Of a stretch of DNA of 24,920 nt, positions 12,615 through 20,534 are shown piece by piece. Position 1 is the first letter of the stretch. Every line of letters starts with the position of its first letter. The notes under the pieces were generated by a model, which had not been told where the DNA came from, ran no database searches, and worked only from the letters and a program-made list of their open reading frames with translations. The position numbers and the translations under genes were made by a program. This stretch comes from a virus: IMG/VR virus record IMGVR_UViG_3300047557_002998, positions 1 to 24,920 of that record; one strand, 5' to 3'.

Positions 12615-14713
12615 CAGTCCTCCAACCCGTCGGCCTCCACCACATAGCAGTGGGGGGCAATCTGATAGATCTTCGTCGCCACGAACCGTGCGTCGCGAGG
12701 CTGCACCAATTCGCGCTCCGTCGACCACGGCGCAAACTCCTCAATAGCCACACCGCGAGCGTTTCGAAGGCGGAACAACACACGGTTCCTGTGTGGGCCC
12801 TCGCCACCACCTGCGCCCCATTGGGCTTTGCGGTGGTCCAACCCAGCGAAGCTGGACGCTGAGACTCCCTGATTCCAGGACGTGGAACTAGTGCCCGCCC
12901 CCCCGTTCTCGCCCAGCATGAACGGCTTGCCCGCGAGCCACGAATCGAACGCCTGTAGCGGGATATTCCTGATCCCTCGCCAGACAATGAGCCCCTTTTC
13001 CGGCGTGCCCTGCTTGAGCGCCTCGTGGATCAGATCGCTGGCTGCAGACGGGGCCCCAGCGGCTTCCGATTGCCGGATGGCAGTGTATAGCGCGCCGCCG
13101 AACGACTGGATCGCGCGACGTTGCTCGTCTGGTAGCGACTTGCCAAATGCGGCCGACCGCGAGGCGATCCCCGCCGGATCAACCAATCCACCATCATGCG
13201 TTCGGGCCTTCAGGTCTACCGCCAGAGCCTCTCGCGGCACGTCCGCCAAGATCTTGGCCTTGTCGCCCAGCGTCTTGGCTTGAGCCCAGGCCCGTTCGGC
13301 CCGTTTCAGGGCATCATCAGCCTGTGACAGCGACTGTTTCTGCCGCGCCGCGCGCCGCGCCTCGACCTTTGCAGCCTGAGCTGCCGCCTTTTGCGCCTTG
13401 AGCCTCTCGATGGCAGCCGCTTTCGCCGCTTTCGCCGCGGCCTTTGCTTGTTCCTTCTCGGCTTTGGCTTTCGCTTGCTCTGCCTGCTTCTGCAGCTTGA
13501 GCTGCTCAGCAGCTGCCGCCTTTTGCGCCGCCTTCAGCGCCTTCGCCCGCGCAATGGACGCCGCTTTCTGCGCCGCGATGGCTTCTTTCAGCTTGGCTTT
13601 CGCCGCCGCATCCAAGGCCGCCGTCGCTGCGCTCGCGTTGGACGCCTTCGTTTCGGCCTCAGCTTTTGCCGCCTTCTGAGCCTTCACCTTCTCGTTCGTG
13701 CTCAGGATGTCGCCCCACAACGTGTTAGGGCTCGCCTCGGGGCCCTTGGGCGGGACCGGCGCTTGCGGCTTCGTCTCTTTCGGGTCCTGGCTCGCGGTGT
13801 TCGGGAGCTCCTTCCACGAGAGCCGCCACGGCACGATCGTCTCGCGATCGTTGGGGCGCCCTGGCGGGTGGAGGTACTGCCGCCCGGCACCGTCCATGAA
13901 ATATTCGTCAACCTTGCGCACCTGCCCGTGCACAGCAACCGAGTCCGGCGCGGTCCGGTTGTCGAAGTGCGCCAAGATCTTCTTCGCCATGTCGGGGAAC
14001 TGGGTCACCCGGAGCTCGTTGATCGAGCTGAGCGCGGCCGCGTTGTGCGCGAACGCCACCTCGGTGCGGACGATCCGCTCCGCCCAGTACCGGCGCTTGA
14101 CGTAGCTCGTGGGCTTCGGGAAGTGCCCCGGCGTTGCCTCGTGGAGCTTGCCCGCGTTGATCCCGCCGTGCTTGCCAGCCTCTACGAGCCGGCTCACCAG
14201 CTCCGAATTGCTCAACCCGAGCATGAGCCCCACCCGGAGCTGCTTTTCAAAATCCGCGATCATCCGCTGCCCGTAGCGGTCCACGCTCGTCTGGTGCTGT
14301 CGCAGCAGGCTGGCGCCCGTTCCTCGAACGTTGGCGTCGAGCCAGCCCTGGACGTCAATGGCCAACGGAATGGCCACGCCGGTGAAGCGCTTCTCCAGGC
14401 TCTTGGTCAGGGCGATCGTGTCCTTCGTCCCAATCGCGATCGCTTCCTTGGCCTTCTCGTGGGTGAGCCCGAGCAGCCGCTTGTTGACGTACTGCTGGAC
14501 CAGCTTGATCTGACTACGGAACAAGAGCGCGCTAGCGTCGCTGAACCGCACGTCCGCGCCCTGCTTGTCGACGACCTTGCCGAGCTTCGCCGCCAGCTGC
14601 TTGTCTGCCTCCAACAAGATAACGGGCAGGGAGCCCGTCGCAACGTAGGCCTTCCCTGCCCGCCGCAGTGTCTCCTCGATCACCGCCTCGAACTCGTCGT
14701 CGGTCGCTGCCAC
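12614..14713 (-). CDS. MuF minor head protein fused to an ADP-ribosyltransferase domain
   Basis: The 699-residue protein has three parts. Residues 140-300 resemble the MuF/SPP1 gp7 minor head family: RYWAERIVRTEVAFAHNAA near 208-226, AHFDNRTAPDSVAVHGQ near 248-264 and HPPGRPNDRETIVPW at 282-296, where the usual PPxHPNCR Cys is absent. Residues 340-490 are a long Ala/Lys/Gln coiled coil. Residues 530-690 fit an R-S-E ADP-ribosyltransferase: Arg 579 in VWRG, Ser-Thr-Ser at 610-612, and Glu 666 / Glu 668 in STERELV. MuF proteins bind the portal, are packaged in few copies and may be ejected with DNA; MuF-ART fusions are a known phage toxin class. It is encoded right after the portal, starting at GTG with AAGGAATAGGG upstream. 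The target is unknown. Confidence 0.82.
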   Translation of the reverse strand: MAATDDEFEAVIEETLRRAGKAYVATGSLPVILLEADKQLAAKLGKVVDKQGADVRFSDASALLFRSQIKLVQQYVNKRLLGLTHEKAKEAIAIGTKDTIALTKSLEKRFTGVAIPLAIDVQGWLDANVRGTGASLLRQHQTSVDRYGQRMIADFEKQLRVGLMLGLSNSELVSRLVEAGKHGGINAGKLHEATPGHFPKPTSYVKRRYWAERIVRTEVAFAHNAAALSSINELRVTQFPDMAKKILAHFDNRTAPDSVAVHGQVRKVDEYFMDGAGRQYLHPPGRPNDRETIVPWRLSWKELPNTASQDPKETKPQAPVPPKGPEASPNTLWGDILSTNEKVKAQKAAKAEAETKASNASAATAALDAAAKAKLKEAIAAQKAASIARAKALKAAQKAAAAEQLKLQKQAEQAKAKAEKEQAKAAAKAAKAAAIERLKAQKAAAQAAKVEARRAARQKQSLSQADDALKRAERAWAQAKTLGDKAKILADVPREALAVDLKARTHDGGLVDPAGIASRSAAFGKSLPDEQRRAIQSFGGALYTAIRQSEAAGAPSAASDLIHEALKQGTPEKGLIVWRGIRNIPLQAFDSWLAGKPFMLGENGGAGTSSTSWNQGVSASSFAGLDHRKAQWGAGGGEGPHRNRVLFRLRNARGVAIEEFAPWSTERELVQPRDARFVATKIYQIAPHCYVVEADGLED

Positions 14714-14715
14714 CC

Positions 14716-16332
14716 CTATTCCTTATCATCGAGCGCGCCCGGTTTGGGCATCGCCGAATCCTGCGCCTGCCGGATCATCTCATTTACTTCCGACTCGCGC
14801 TCCACCTCGATCTCCGCCAGCTCGCGGTCCACGTCCGTCACGCCGAAGTGTCGCGCTGTGAACTGCACCGCCGTACGAGCCGAGATCGTCACACCCTTTG
14901 CGGTCTTGGCACTATTGACGTCGGCCGCCACATCCTCAGCCGTCGCAGCGAAATAGGGCGGCCACGCCAGCGAGATGTTCTCCGACGTGCCCGGCTCGCG
15001 CTTTGTCTCGACCGTCTCGCCGTCGACCCGCTCGAACCTCGACGGCAACCGAAGCGCGGCCTTCTCCTGGACTGGGCCAGCTGGGGTGTCCACCACAGGG
15101 CCCGCAGGCGATGCCAGCACGAGCCTTGCGGCGCGCAGCATCGCCAAGAGCAGGCGTCGAATCAAGCCGCCGTACTGCGAGCGGAGCACGTCGCAAACCG
15201 CGATCTGCGGCTGAAACAAGATCTTGAGCCCCGCGGCGCTCTGAGCCTTGCTCGCCAAGTCCTTCGGATCGGCGACCACCACACCCGCCAGGTCCAGGCA
15301 CATCTGCGCAATGCGGTCCACGACCTTCAGACCCGACTCCACCGCAGTCCCCTCCAATTCGAGGTACTCCGCGCCGCCCTTGCTGTAGATCGCCGTCCCC
15401 GAGCCCTTACGAATCACCCCAGGGTTGGCGCCAGGGTCGTCGTTGATCACCAGCGTGGGATCGACGTTCGCGACGGTGCCCTTGAGCGTCGCAGACAGCG
15501 TTTCGTTCACTCGGTCGAACTGGTCGAGCAAGCCTTCAAAGTCGCTCTGGCCGTCCTCCTGCTCTGAATCCGGCAGGTTTTGACACCAGTGCACCGGGCA
15601 CTCCCCGAAATTGTGCGCCACCGCCTGGCTCGGGACGGTCGTCACCCAATCCCCACGGCGCGCCAGGTACTCCGGGATCGGGTCCCAAATCCGCTCCTCG
15701 GTCTCGTCCCAGTAGCGCGCGTAGTAGAGCGTAACCGTCTTGGGCTTGCCCGTTGCTTCGTCGTACACCGTACGCTGGTACGAGTACGCCTTCAGGACGG
15801 CCCCAACCACAAGCTCATCGCGGTCCGCCCAGCGGAGGATGTGCATGTGCCTGGCGTCGTGGACGAGCAGGCGCGGCAACCCCCCGGCGAACTTGAACGA
15901 CACCACGGCCGTACCGCAGGCGCCGCCCTTCTGCCGAGCCTCCAGAATTTTGGCCGGCATGTCGCAGGCCTCCGCCAGCGCCTTGACGAAGTCCTCCGCG
16001 GCCTCGTCGCCGGCCACCTTGATCTCGGGCCAGCGCTCCGAGCCCACCGCGAACGCACTCAGCCGGCTGTTGATCAGCTTGGGCAGATCGAGTCGCGCCG
16101 CCGGCTGGCGGTGCTTGAGTGGCACATACCAGCCTGGGCTGATGTCCGCCTGCTCGCCGTAGCCAAGCATCCGTCCATCCCAGTCGTACCGGCGCGCGTT
16201 GTATTGGGTACTGCGGCCGTAGGCGTCGTACTGCGCGAGCAACGCAGACCGGGGCCCGTTGACCAGGTCAACCAAGCTCACTCGCCCCAGCGTCGGGTTG
16301 AGGAGCAGCGTGGGCAAGATCCCGTCAGCCAT
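14716..16332 (-). CDS. Portal protein
   Basis: The 538-residue product has the size and place of a portal, the dodecameric ring through which DNA is packaged and ejected. It is encoded between large terminase and MuF genes. Visible portal features are an N-terminal PLKHRQPAARLDLPKLINSRLSAF region (near 70-95), a wing with beta strands (TVTLYYARYWDETEERIW), the FGECPVHWC loop, then SDFEGLLDQFDRVNETLSATLKG and a helical stem and crown (EYLELEGTAVESGLKVVDRIAQMC, DLASKAQSAAGLKIL, RSQYGGLIRRLLLAML). It looks closest to the SPP1 gp6-like type, but subfamily is uncertain. The ATG forms a TGATG junction with the preceding gene. Confidence 0.85.
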   Translation of the reverse strand: MADGILPTLLLNPTLGRVSLVDLVNGPRSALLAQYDAYGRSTQYNARRYDWDGRMLGYGEQADISPGWYVPLKHRQPAARLDLPKLINSRLSAFAVGSERWPEIKVAGDEAAEDFVKALAEACDMPAKILEARQKGGACGTAVVSFKFAGGLPRLLVHDARHMHILRWADRDELVVGAVLKAYSYQRTVYDEATGKPKTVTLYYARYWDETEERIWDPIPEYLARRGDWVTTVPSQAVAHNFGECPVHWCQNLPDSEQEDGQSDFEGLLDQFDRVNETLSATLKGTVANVDPTLVINDDPGANPGVIRKGSGTAIYSKGGAEYLELEGTAVESGLKVVDRIAQMCLDLAGVVVADPKDLASKAQSAAGLKILFQPQIAVCDVLRSQYGGLIRRLLLAMLRAARLVLASPAGPVVDTPAGPVQEKAALRLPSRFERVDGETVETKREPGTSENISLAWPPYFAATAEDVAADVNSAKTAKGVTISARTAVQFTARHFGVTDVDRELAEIEVERESEVNEMIRQAQDSAMPKPGALDDKE

Positions 16333-16775
16333 CAGGCGCCCAGCCAGCCCACCTTGAGATCAGCAGCTGCCGCCGGCCCGGTCGTCACCTGCAGGTAAAC
16401 ACGGCCTTTGGGCGCGGGGAGCGGCACCGTCGTCGACGCGCCCGCCGTGCCAACCAGCAGCTGAGCGACTCCCACCGTCAGGGTAACAGCCGTGCCGTAC
16501 TGGTAGTACTTCCGGTTCGCCTTTTCGGTGACGAACTCTTCCGCAAACTGCAGATTCTTGGGATTGACGGTATCGTCGACGATCCAAGGCTGAACCACAG
16601 CCGTGTTGGCCGCCGTCCCTTCCAACACCAACACTAGCGACTTGGGCGATTCATCAGTCCCCGTCTCGACGTCGGGGATCAAGATCAGGTTCTTCTCCGG
16701 GACCGTCGTCGGAGAGCTACGAGGGTTGGGATTGGTTTCGGCGGCACCGAGCGGGATTCGAAAGGGCAGTCGCAT
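16332..16775 (-). CDS. Unknown 147-residue beta-rich protein between terminase and portal
   Basis: The product has a short basic start, a disordered Asn/Pro/Ser part (ETNPNPRSSPTTVPEKN), then mainly beta-type sequence: LILIPDVETG, KSLVLVLEG, TAVTLTVGVAQLLVGTAG and PAPKGRVYLQVTTG. Such small beta proteins could decorate the head, and an Ig-like or jelly-roll fold is possible. It overlaps the portal gene by three bases. GCGGG lies directly before the ATG, so the ribosome binding site is poor. No family recognised. Confidence 0.55.
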   Translation of the reverse strand: MRLPFRIPLGAAETNPNPRSSPTTVPEKNLILIPDVETGTDESPKSLVLVLEGTAANTAVVQPWIVDDTVNPKNLQFAEEFVTEKANRKYYQYGTAVTLTVGVAQLLVGTAGASTTVPLPAPKGRVYLQVTTGPAAAADLKVGWLGA

Positions 16776-16787
16776 CCCGCCAAGCTA

Positions 16788-16916
16788 TCACCGCGCCGCG
16801 CGCCTGGCGAGTACTGCCGCTTGCGCAACCATCGACAGCGCCACCGCCTCCAGCGCCGTCAGCTTGCCGCGCTGCAACCGGTGAAGAGCGACGAGGGAGA
16901 GCAGCCTACTCCCCAT
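16788..16916 (-). CDS. Possible 42-residue helical peptide
   Basis: An ATG at 16916 overlaps the end of the previous gene by 11 bases and opens a frame reading LLSLVALHRLQRGKLTALEA followed by a hydrophobic Ala/Val-rich helix and a basic end (ARRAAR). It fills the 130-base gap between two genes with only 12 bases left before the next start. The composition fits a small amphipathic or membrane-associated peptide. Upstream GGGGCAAAG is a mediocre binding site, so the gene is tentative. Confidence 0.35.
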   Translation of the reverse strand: MGSRLLSLVALHRLQRGKLTALEAVALSMVAQAAVLARRAAR

Positions 16917-17157
16917 CTTTGCCCCGCGTGCTTCCCTGGAGCTGGTAGAACGAACGAGCGACCCCACCAGCTATCGCCCGTTGTTCAAGCTCAGTTTTTG
17001 AAACAGGGATCTCGTTCTCGTGGTTTTTGCCAGCCAACCAAAACCACTTGATCTCAGCCCCTTGGTCTTTGGCGTCCACCAACAGCTGCTCCAAAACCTC
17101 CACAACCTCAGGGACCGGCTCTGGATCAACAGGGCGTAAGCGCGATACGTCGCTCAT
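16906..17157 (-). CDS. Unknown 83-residue protein after the large terminase
   Basis: The ATG overlaps the terminase stop (ATGA). The product begins with an acidic, Pro-rich segment (DPEPVPEVVEVLEQLLVDAK), then IKWFWLAGKNHENEIPVSK and a helix ending in RSFYQLQGSTRGKDGE. The KTELEQRAIAGGVARSFYQL part could be a small helical binding unit. Genes in this place sometimes encode head or packaging accessory proteins; I see no motif that says which. Confidence 0.55.
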   Translation of the reverse strand: MSDVSRLRPVDPEPVPEVVEVLEQLLVDAKDQGAEIKWFWLAGKNHENEIPVSKTELEQRAIAGGVARSFYQLQGSTRGKDGE

Positions 17158-18527
17158 CGCTGTTGTGTATCAAGCCGCCCAGCCCGTGGCGAGCTGAACT
17201 TGCGGAGCGCTTCCCGCGCGATCCACGCGGCCATCAAACGGTCTCCAGTGTGCTCGGTCGGGTTGAAGTGCAGACACTCCGAAATGAACGCCTTGCCCTC
17301 GTCGGGTACGCTCTCCCCCGAGAGCCCCGACGGCATGATCCACTGTCCGTTTCGGATCTCGACCGCGAGCGACTCCACGCCAAACTCCGCGGACCACTTG
17401 TTTTGCCCGGTATGGTGCGCCGTCACCGGCACCTGGCCGTTGGCGATCTGGACCAGGAACTTCTGCGCCGCGTTGCTCTCCACGTGAATCTCGCCCTTGT
17501 AGCGCCGGTGTGCCGAGTAAATCCGGTCCAGGATCTCCGGCGCCTGCCAGCGCCCTGACTCGATATCAACCACCAGCCGCCGTCCATCGGGCATGAGCGC
17601 GAGCGTGAACAGGCACGTCTGAGCTGAGTCGTCCGTGTCGCCGATCGCCAAGTCCACACCGGTGAAGCACAGCAGCGGCGGGCCGCGATGGTAGGCGCGG
17701 GGTTGCTCGGCGTAGAAGGTTCGCCCCACGCCGAGCTGGCACATCCGATCGAGCCACAGCTTGCGAAAGCGCGACGTCGAGTCGAGCCGCACCCGGCAGA
17801 GGTATTTCCGGATGAACGTCCCCTCGGGCATGTTGTCCCGACGGTTTTGGAGGCGCGGCAGGTCCCACTGCTCTGGCCACATCGTGACCCAGCGGCTGGC
17901 GGGGTCGTCTGGGTTGCGCACGGCCGAGTAGCGCTTCGACGCGAAGCCTGGGCGCTTGGAGAGCTCGTGGAGCAGGTCCTCAGGGTGCCACGGCGTTCCG
18001 ATCACCCAGATCACGCCACCTGGCAGGAGGCGCGTAAACACCGTGGTATCGAACCACTCGATCAGCTTCTTGCGCTGCTCGCTCGTCCGCGTGTTCTCGA
18101 ACGTGAGCACGTCGTCCAGGACAATGTCCGAAAGGCGCGAGCCGACGATATCCCCGAACACGCCGCGCGCCTGAATGGACGGGTCCTTGGCGAACGTCGC
18201 GCGCTCAACCGTGATCTGGCTCTGCGTCCACGGATCGCCTCGGACTGGGCTGCGCTTTAGGTCGGGAAACACCTCCTGAACCCGCGGGTTGCGCTCGATC
18301 AGCGCTCGGATCTGCCCGAGCGTTTTCTGCGCCATCTTCTCCGTGCCCTGAATCAGGGCGATCGTCCGAGTCGGGTCGGTCCCGAGGCGCCAGAGCACAC
18401 GCCCCACGCTGATCTGCTGGGTCTTGGCGTGCTCGACTGGCGCGATCAGGACGCCGTATGGGTTGGCGTCAAAGTGCGCGTGCCACTCACGGTGAAACGC
18501 CGTGTTGACCAGCCGCGAGCCGTCCAC
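17154..18527 (-). CDS. terL: Large terminase subunit (ATPase/nuclease); true start probably upstream
   Basis: The terminase motor pumps DNA into the head and cuts it. Counting from the GTG at 18527 the protein has 457 residues: a Walker-A-like APVEHAKT at 29-36, Walker B DIVLDD at 134-139, a GTPWHPEDL motif for ATP coupling near 174-182, and an RNase-H-like nuclease with VDLAIG, VESNAA and a GDRLMAAW Asp. The frame stays open and protein-like for 57 more codons, including APAFIEYALRNEV, a segment expected in the terminase N-terminus, but this part has no ATG, GTG or TTG. A CTG at 18698, after an in-frame TAG, could start a 514-residue form. No small terminase is recognisable next to it. Confidence 0.87.
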   Translation of the reverse strand: MDGSRLVNTAFHREWHAHFDANPYGVLIAPVEHAKTQQISVGRVLWRLGTDPTRTIALIQGTEKMAQKTLGQIRALIERNPRVQEVFPDLKRSPVRGDPWTQSQITVERATFAKDPSIQARGVFGDIVGSRLSDIVLDDVLTFENTRTSEQRKKLIEWFDTTVFTRLLPGGVIWVIGTPWHPEDLLHELSKRPGFASKRYSAVRNPDDPASRWVTMWPEQWDLPRLQNRRDNMPEGTFIRKYLCRVRLDSTSRFRKLWLDRMCQLGVGRTFYAEQPRAYHRGPPLLCFTGVDLAIGDTDDSAQTCLFTLALMPDGRRLVVDIESGRWQAPEILDRIYSAHRRYKGEIHVESNAAQKFLVQIANGQVPVTAHHTGQNKWSAEFGVESLAVEIRNGQWIMPSGLSGESVPDEGKAFISECLHFNPTEHTGDRLMAAWIAREALRKFSSPRAGRLDTQQR

Positions 18528-18769
18528 CTCGTTGCGAAGCGCGTACTCGATAAACGCTGGCGCCGAGTGCCGAGCCTCCTCCAGTAGCTCGGCCCGCTTC
18601 GCCTCTGCCTCTGCCCGGAGGCGCTCCGCCTTCGGAGCGCGCTTGTTGCGCGGCCCATGCGATACCCGCAGGGCCTCAGTGGAGGTTCGGTTGATCAGGC
18701 CTAGACCCTACCGCCACGACCTCGCCTCAGCAAGAACGAGGAGAGTCGCCGTCGCGGCTGCCCGAGTTT

Positions 18770-18955
18770 TCATAGCCCCAAAAGGCCAGGAAACAGCGGC
18801 TCACCCAGCCCCAACTCCAACACAGCCGGAGAATCAACGAGAGCGGAGAAGAGCTGGGCGATCTCTGCACGCCGGACCTTTTGGCGCAAAAGCCACAACA
18901 GCCGCGAGCGCTCGAAGTCCAGAGTCCCAGGGGGTGGGCTCTTGAATCGTCGCAA
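18770..18955 (-). CDS. Downstream frame of a possibly frameshifted gene before terL
   Basis: The frame opens at a TTG and reads like a real protein from GTLDFERSRLLWLLRQK through RRAEIAQLFSALVDSPAVLE to a hydrophobic end (GEPLFPGLLGL). It overlaps the GTG-started frame 18834-19091 for 122 bases. In the shared stretch this frame looks coding and the other does not. Either it is a separate helical 61-residue protein or the C-terminal half of one protein of about 105 residues made by a +1 shift. A small-terminase role is conceivable from its position, but no HTH is visible. Confidence 0.45.
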   Translation of the reverse strand: MRRFKSPPPGTLDFERSRLLWLLRQKVRRAEIAQLFSALVDSPAVLELGLGEPLFPGLLGL

Positions 18956-19091
18956 CGACCGAGGGACGCGAACGCTTGCTCAAGAGCCATGTCAGCTGCG
19001 ATTGGTGAACGTGGACGTGGTAGCGGCCCACTGGGCGCGCCACGGTCTGAAGCCTATCCGTGAGCGCCCGGATCTCTGCCGTTGTTGTCAC
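18834..19091 (-). CDS. Upstream frame of a possibly frameshifted gene before terL
   Basis: Starting at a GTG that overlaps the previous stop (GTGA), the first 45 codons look coding: TTTAEIRALTDRLQTVARPV and GRYHVHVHQSQLTWLLSKRS. After about EPTPWDSG the frame becomes Arg/Ala-rich and shadow-like, while the +1 frame takes over. CCC-T at 18932-18929 is a candidate slip site. Without RNA or protein data I cannot say whether this is two genes, one shifted gene or a base insertion. Function unknown. Confidence 0.45.
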   Translation of the reverse strand: MTTTAEIRALTDRLQTVARPVGRYHVHVHQSQLTWLLSKRSRPSVVATIQEPTPWDSGLRALAAVVAFAPKGPACRDRPALLRSR

Positions 19092-19453
19092 TCTGTGCCG
19101 CCGTTCTCGCACTTGTAGCAAAGCTGCGTCGCCTCGTTGGTCGTGACCGCGCCGTAGGCCATCCAAGCCCCACACCCTAGACACTGGACTGGGCCATCTT
19201 GCACAGGAATCCTGAAAGGCCGATGGGTCTGCGGATGCTGCCGCTCCCATTCAGCACCGTACACCATGGCCAAGGTCATGAGCTCAAGCACGCTCGGCCC
19301 AGCCATCACTCCGCGCTCGATTTGGCCAAGCCGAACGGCTGAGATTCGATCAGGACCTGAAGACCTCAACAGCGCCACTGCGCTGTTGAAGCTCAAACCA
19401 ACGGCCAGCCGCAAGGCTCGCCACCCTGGGTTCATAGCCCCGCCTCGCTTCAT
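19088..19453 (-). CDS. HTH (XRE-like) protein with C-terminal zinc ribbon
   Basis: The 121-residue protein shows a helix pattern like Cro/CI-type DNA-binding domains at 11-66 (WRALRLAVGLSFNSAVALLR then SAVRLGQIERGVMAGPSVLE), with RLGQIERG at the place where XRE proteins have their helix-3/4 turn. Residues 91-94 (CLGC) and 112-115 (CYKC) form a probable four-Cys zinc ribbon. It could be a regulator of late genes, since it lies in the leader region of the terminase operon. ATGA coupling to its upstream neighbour supports the start. The HTH call is moderate; the zinc site is clearer. Confidence 0.55.
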   Translation of the reverse strand: MKRGGAMNPGWRALRLAVGLSFNSAVALLRSSGPDRISAVRLGQIERGVMAGPSVLELMTLAMVYGAEWERQHPQTHRPFRIPVQDGPVQCLGCGAWMAYGAVTTNEATQLCYKCENGGTE

Positions 19454-19698
19454 GACCCCTCTTCATCTGCTGGCTGAGCGGCCAACCATTCACGTGCGCA
19501 CATGGCTGACAACAACCGAATCTGTTCCGCAGACAGGCTCAGATCGCCTGATGCCTTTTTTAGGCCAACTGCTGGATCCCACCACCCTTTATAGAGGGGA
19601 GCATCGGTCCCTTTTGCGGTTACCTCAACCGCCCCTGCGCCCATCGCAAAAAACAACGTGAATTCAACCGGTCGGACAGAAATTAGAACATTTCTCAT
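19450..19698 (-). CDS. Unknown 82-residue protein
   Basis: The gene is coupled at both ends by ATGA overlaps. The product starts with strands (RNVLISVRPVEFTLFFAMGAG, AVEVTAKG), has a GWWDPAVGLKKAS turn and a C-terminal helix (SAEQIRLLSAMCAREWLAAQ). The hydrophobic FTLFFAMGAGAV stretch is too short for a sure membrane span. I do not recognise it. Confidence 0.55.
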   Translation of the reverse strand: MRNVLISVRPVEFTLFFAMGAGAVEVTAKGTDAPLYKGWWDPAVGLKKASGDLSLSAEQIRLLSAMCAREWLAAQPADEEGS

Positions 19699-20534
19699 GA
19701 CTTGCTCCTCGCATCCCTCAACATCTGCGGAAGCGTCCGCAAAGCCTCCTCAGACACACCAGTTGATCGGATCGGCGCGCTCTCGAACTCTCCGAGCAAC
19801 ATCCTTGTGAACACCGAACGAGCGGAAGCCAGAGCCAGCTCCTTCGCGCACGAGCCCGGCTTTTGACGGCAGACCATTCGGAGCTCGCTCTCGTAGAAAA
19901 TCCCGCAAAGCGTCCCGTGCTCAAACCAGAGCCCCTCGCTTCGCCCAGCGACGATCGCCGCGCGCGCCTCGTCCAGCTCTTCGTCACCGATAAACGCAAT
20001 GTCGTAGTTCTCTGCCGTCAACATCTTGCCGTCCTTTCCAACCAAATGCGCCGCCGCGTCGAGCGACTTGGACCGTGGCGGCAAAACACCAGGCATCACG
20101 CCAAAATGCTGCCATATCGTGTCTGGCTTTTTGGGAATCGCCTGGGGCGTCGTGTCCAGCCGGATCTGCGCGAGCGCATTGCCCACACGGTAGGCCTCGT
20201 CTGTGACCAGTAGCTTGTCCCAGTCGACGCGGACGCGGTGACCGTTGTGCACGCTGAAGACGAGGCCGTCGCCCGTCGCGTCCTCTGCCACCTCGACGCT
20301 GGAGCCCTCCGACGTCACCGCGCCGCCAAAGGCGATGAACTTCAGTCGACCCTGATGGATCCCAGGGCGCCACCCATCCACGAACGGATCGTACACCTCA
20401 CCAGTCGGCGAGTGCACGAACCCCAAGAGTTGATAGACGTCGAGCGCAAAACTCGTCCTGGTCTCAACCAGGAGCACCTCCGCAGGCACGCTCACAACAC
20501 TTGGGGTTCCAGCCCAATCCGGCGTCGTCGTCAC
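19695..20534 (-). CDS. Unknown accessory protein (about 280 aa)
   Basis: I chose the GTG at 20534 because its GTGA overlaps the methyltransferase stop in the usual style; an ATG at 20546 would add four residues. The protein is alpha/beta: an N-terminal strand region (SVVSVPAEVLLVETRTSFAL), VYDPFVDGWRPGIHQGRLKFIAFGG near 45-75, a regular middle, YDIAFIGDEELDEARAAIV and a C-terminal helical part containing RMVCRQKPGSC. Inside it, GGAAAGGACGGCAAG precedes an in-frame ATG at 20024, a possible internal start for a 109-residue C-terminal form. No domain recognised. Confidence 0.55.
   Translation of the reverse strand: MTTTPDWAGTPSVVSVPAEVLLVETRTSFALDVYQLLGFVHSPTGEVYDPFVDGWRPGIHQGRLKFIAFGGAVTSEGSSVEVAEDATGDGLVFSVHNGHRVRVDWDKLLVTDEAYRVGNALAQIRLDTTPQAIPKKPDTIWQHFGVMPGVLPPRSKSLDAAAHLVGKDGKMLTAENYDIAFIGDEELDEARAAIVAGRSEGLWFEHGTLCGIFYESELRMVCRQKPGSCAKELALASARSVFTRMLLGEFESAPIRSTGVSEEALRTLPQMLRDARSKS

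Noticed and set aside
13391-14956. 521-residue plus-strand open frame opposite the MuF-ART gene
   Set aside because: Leu/Arg-rich mirror of the Ala/Lys/Gln coiled coil and portal end; no domain, and the opposite strand encodes recognisable families.
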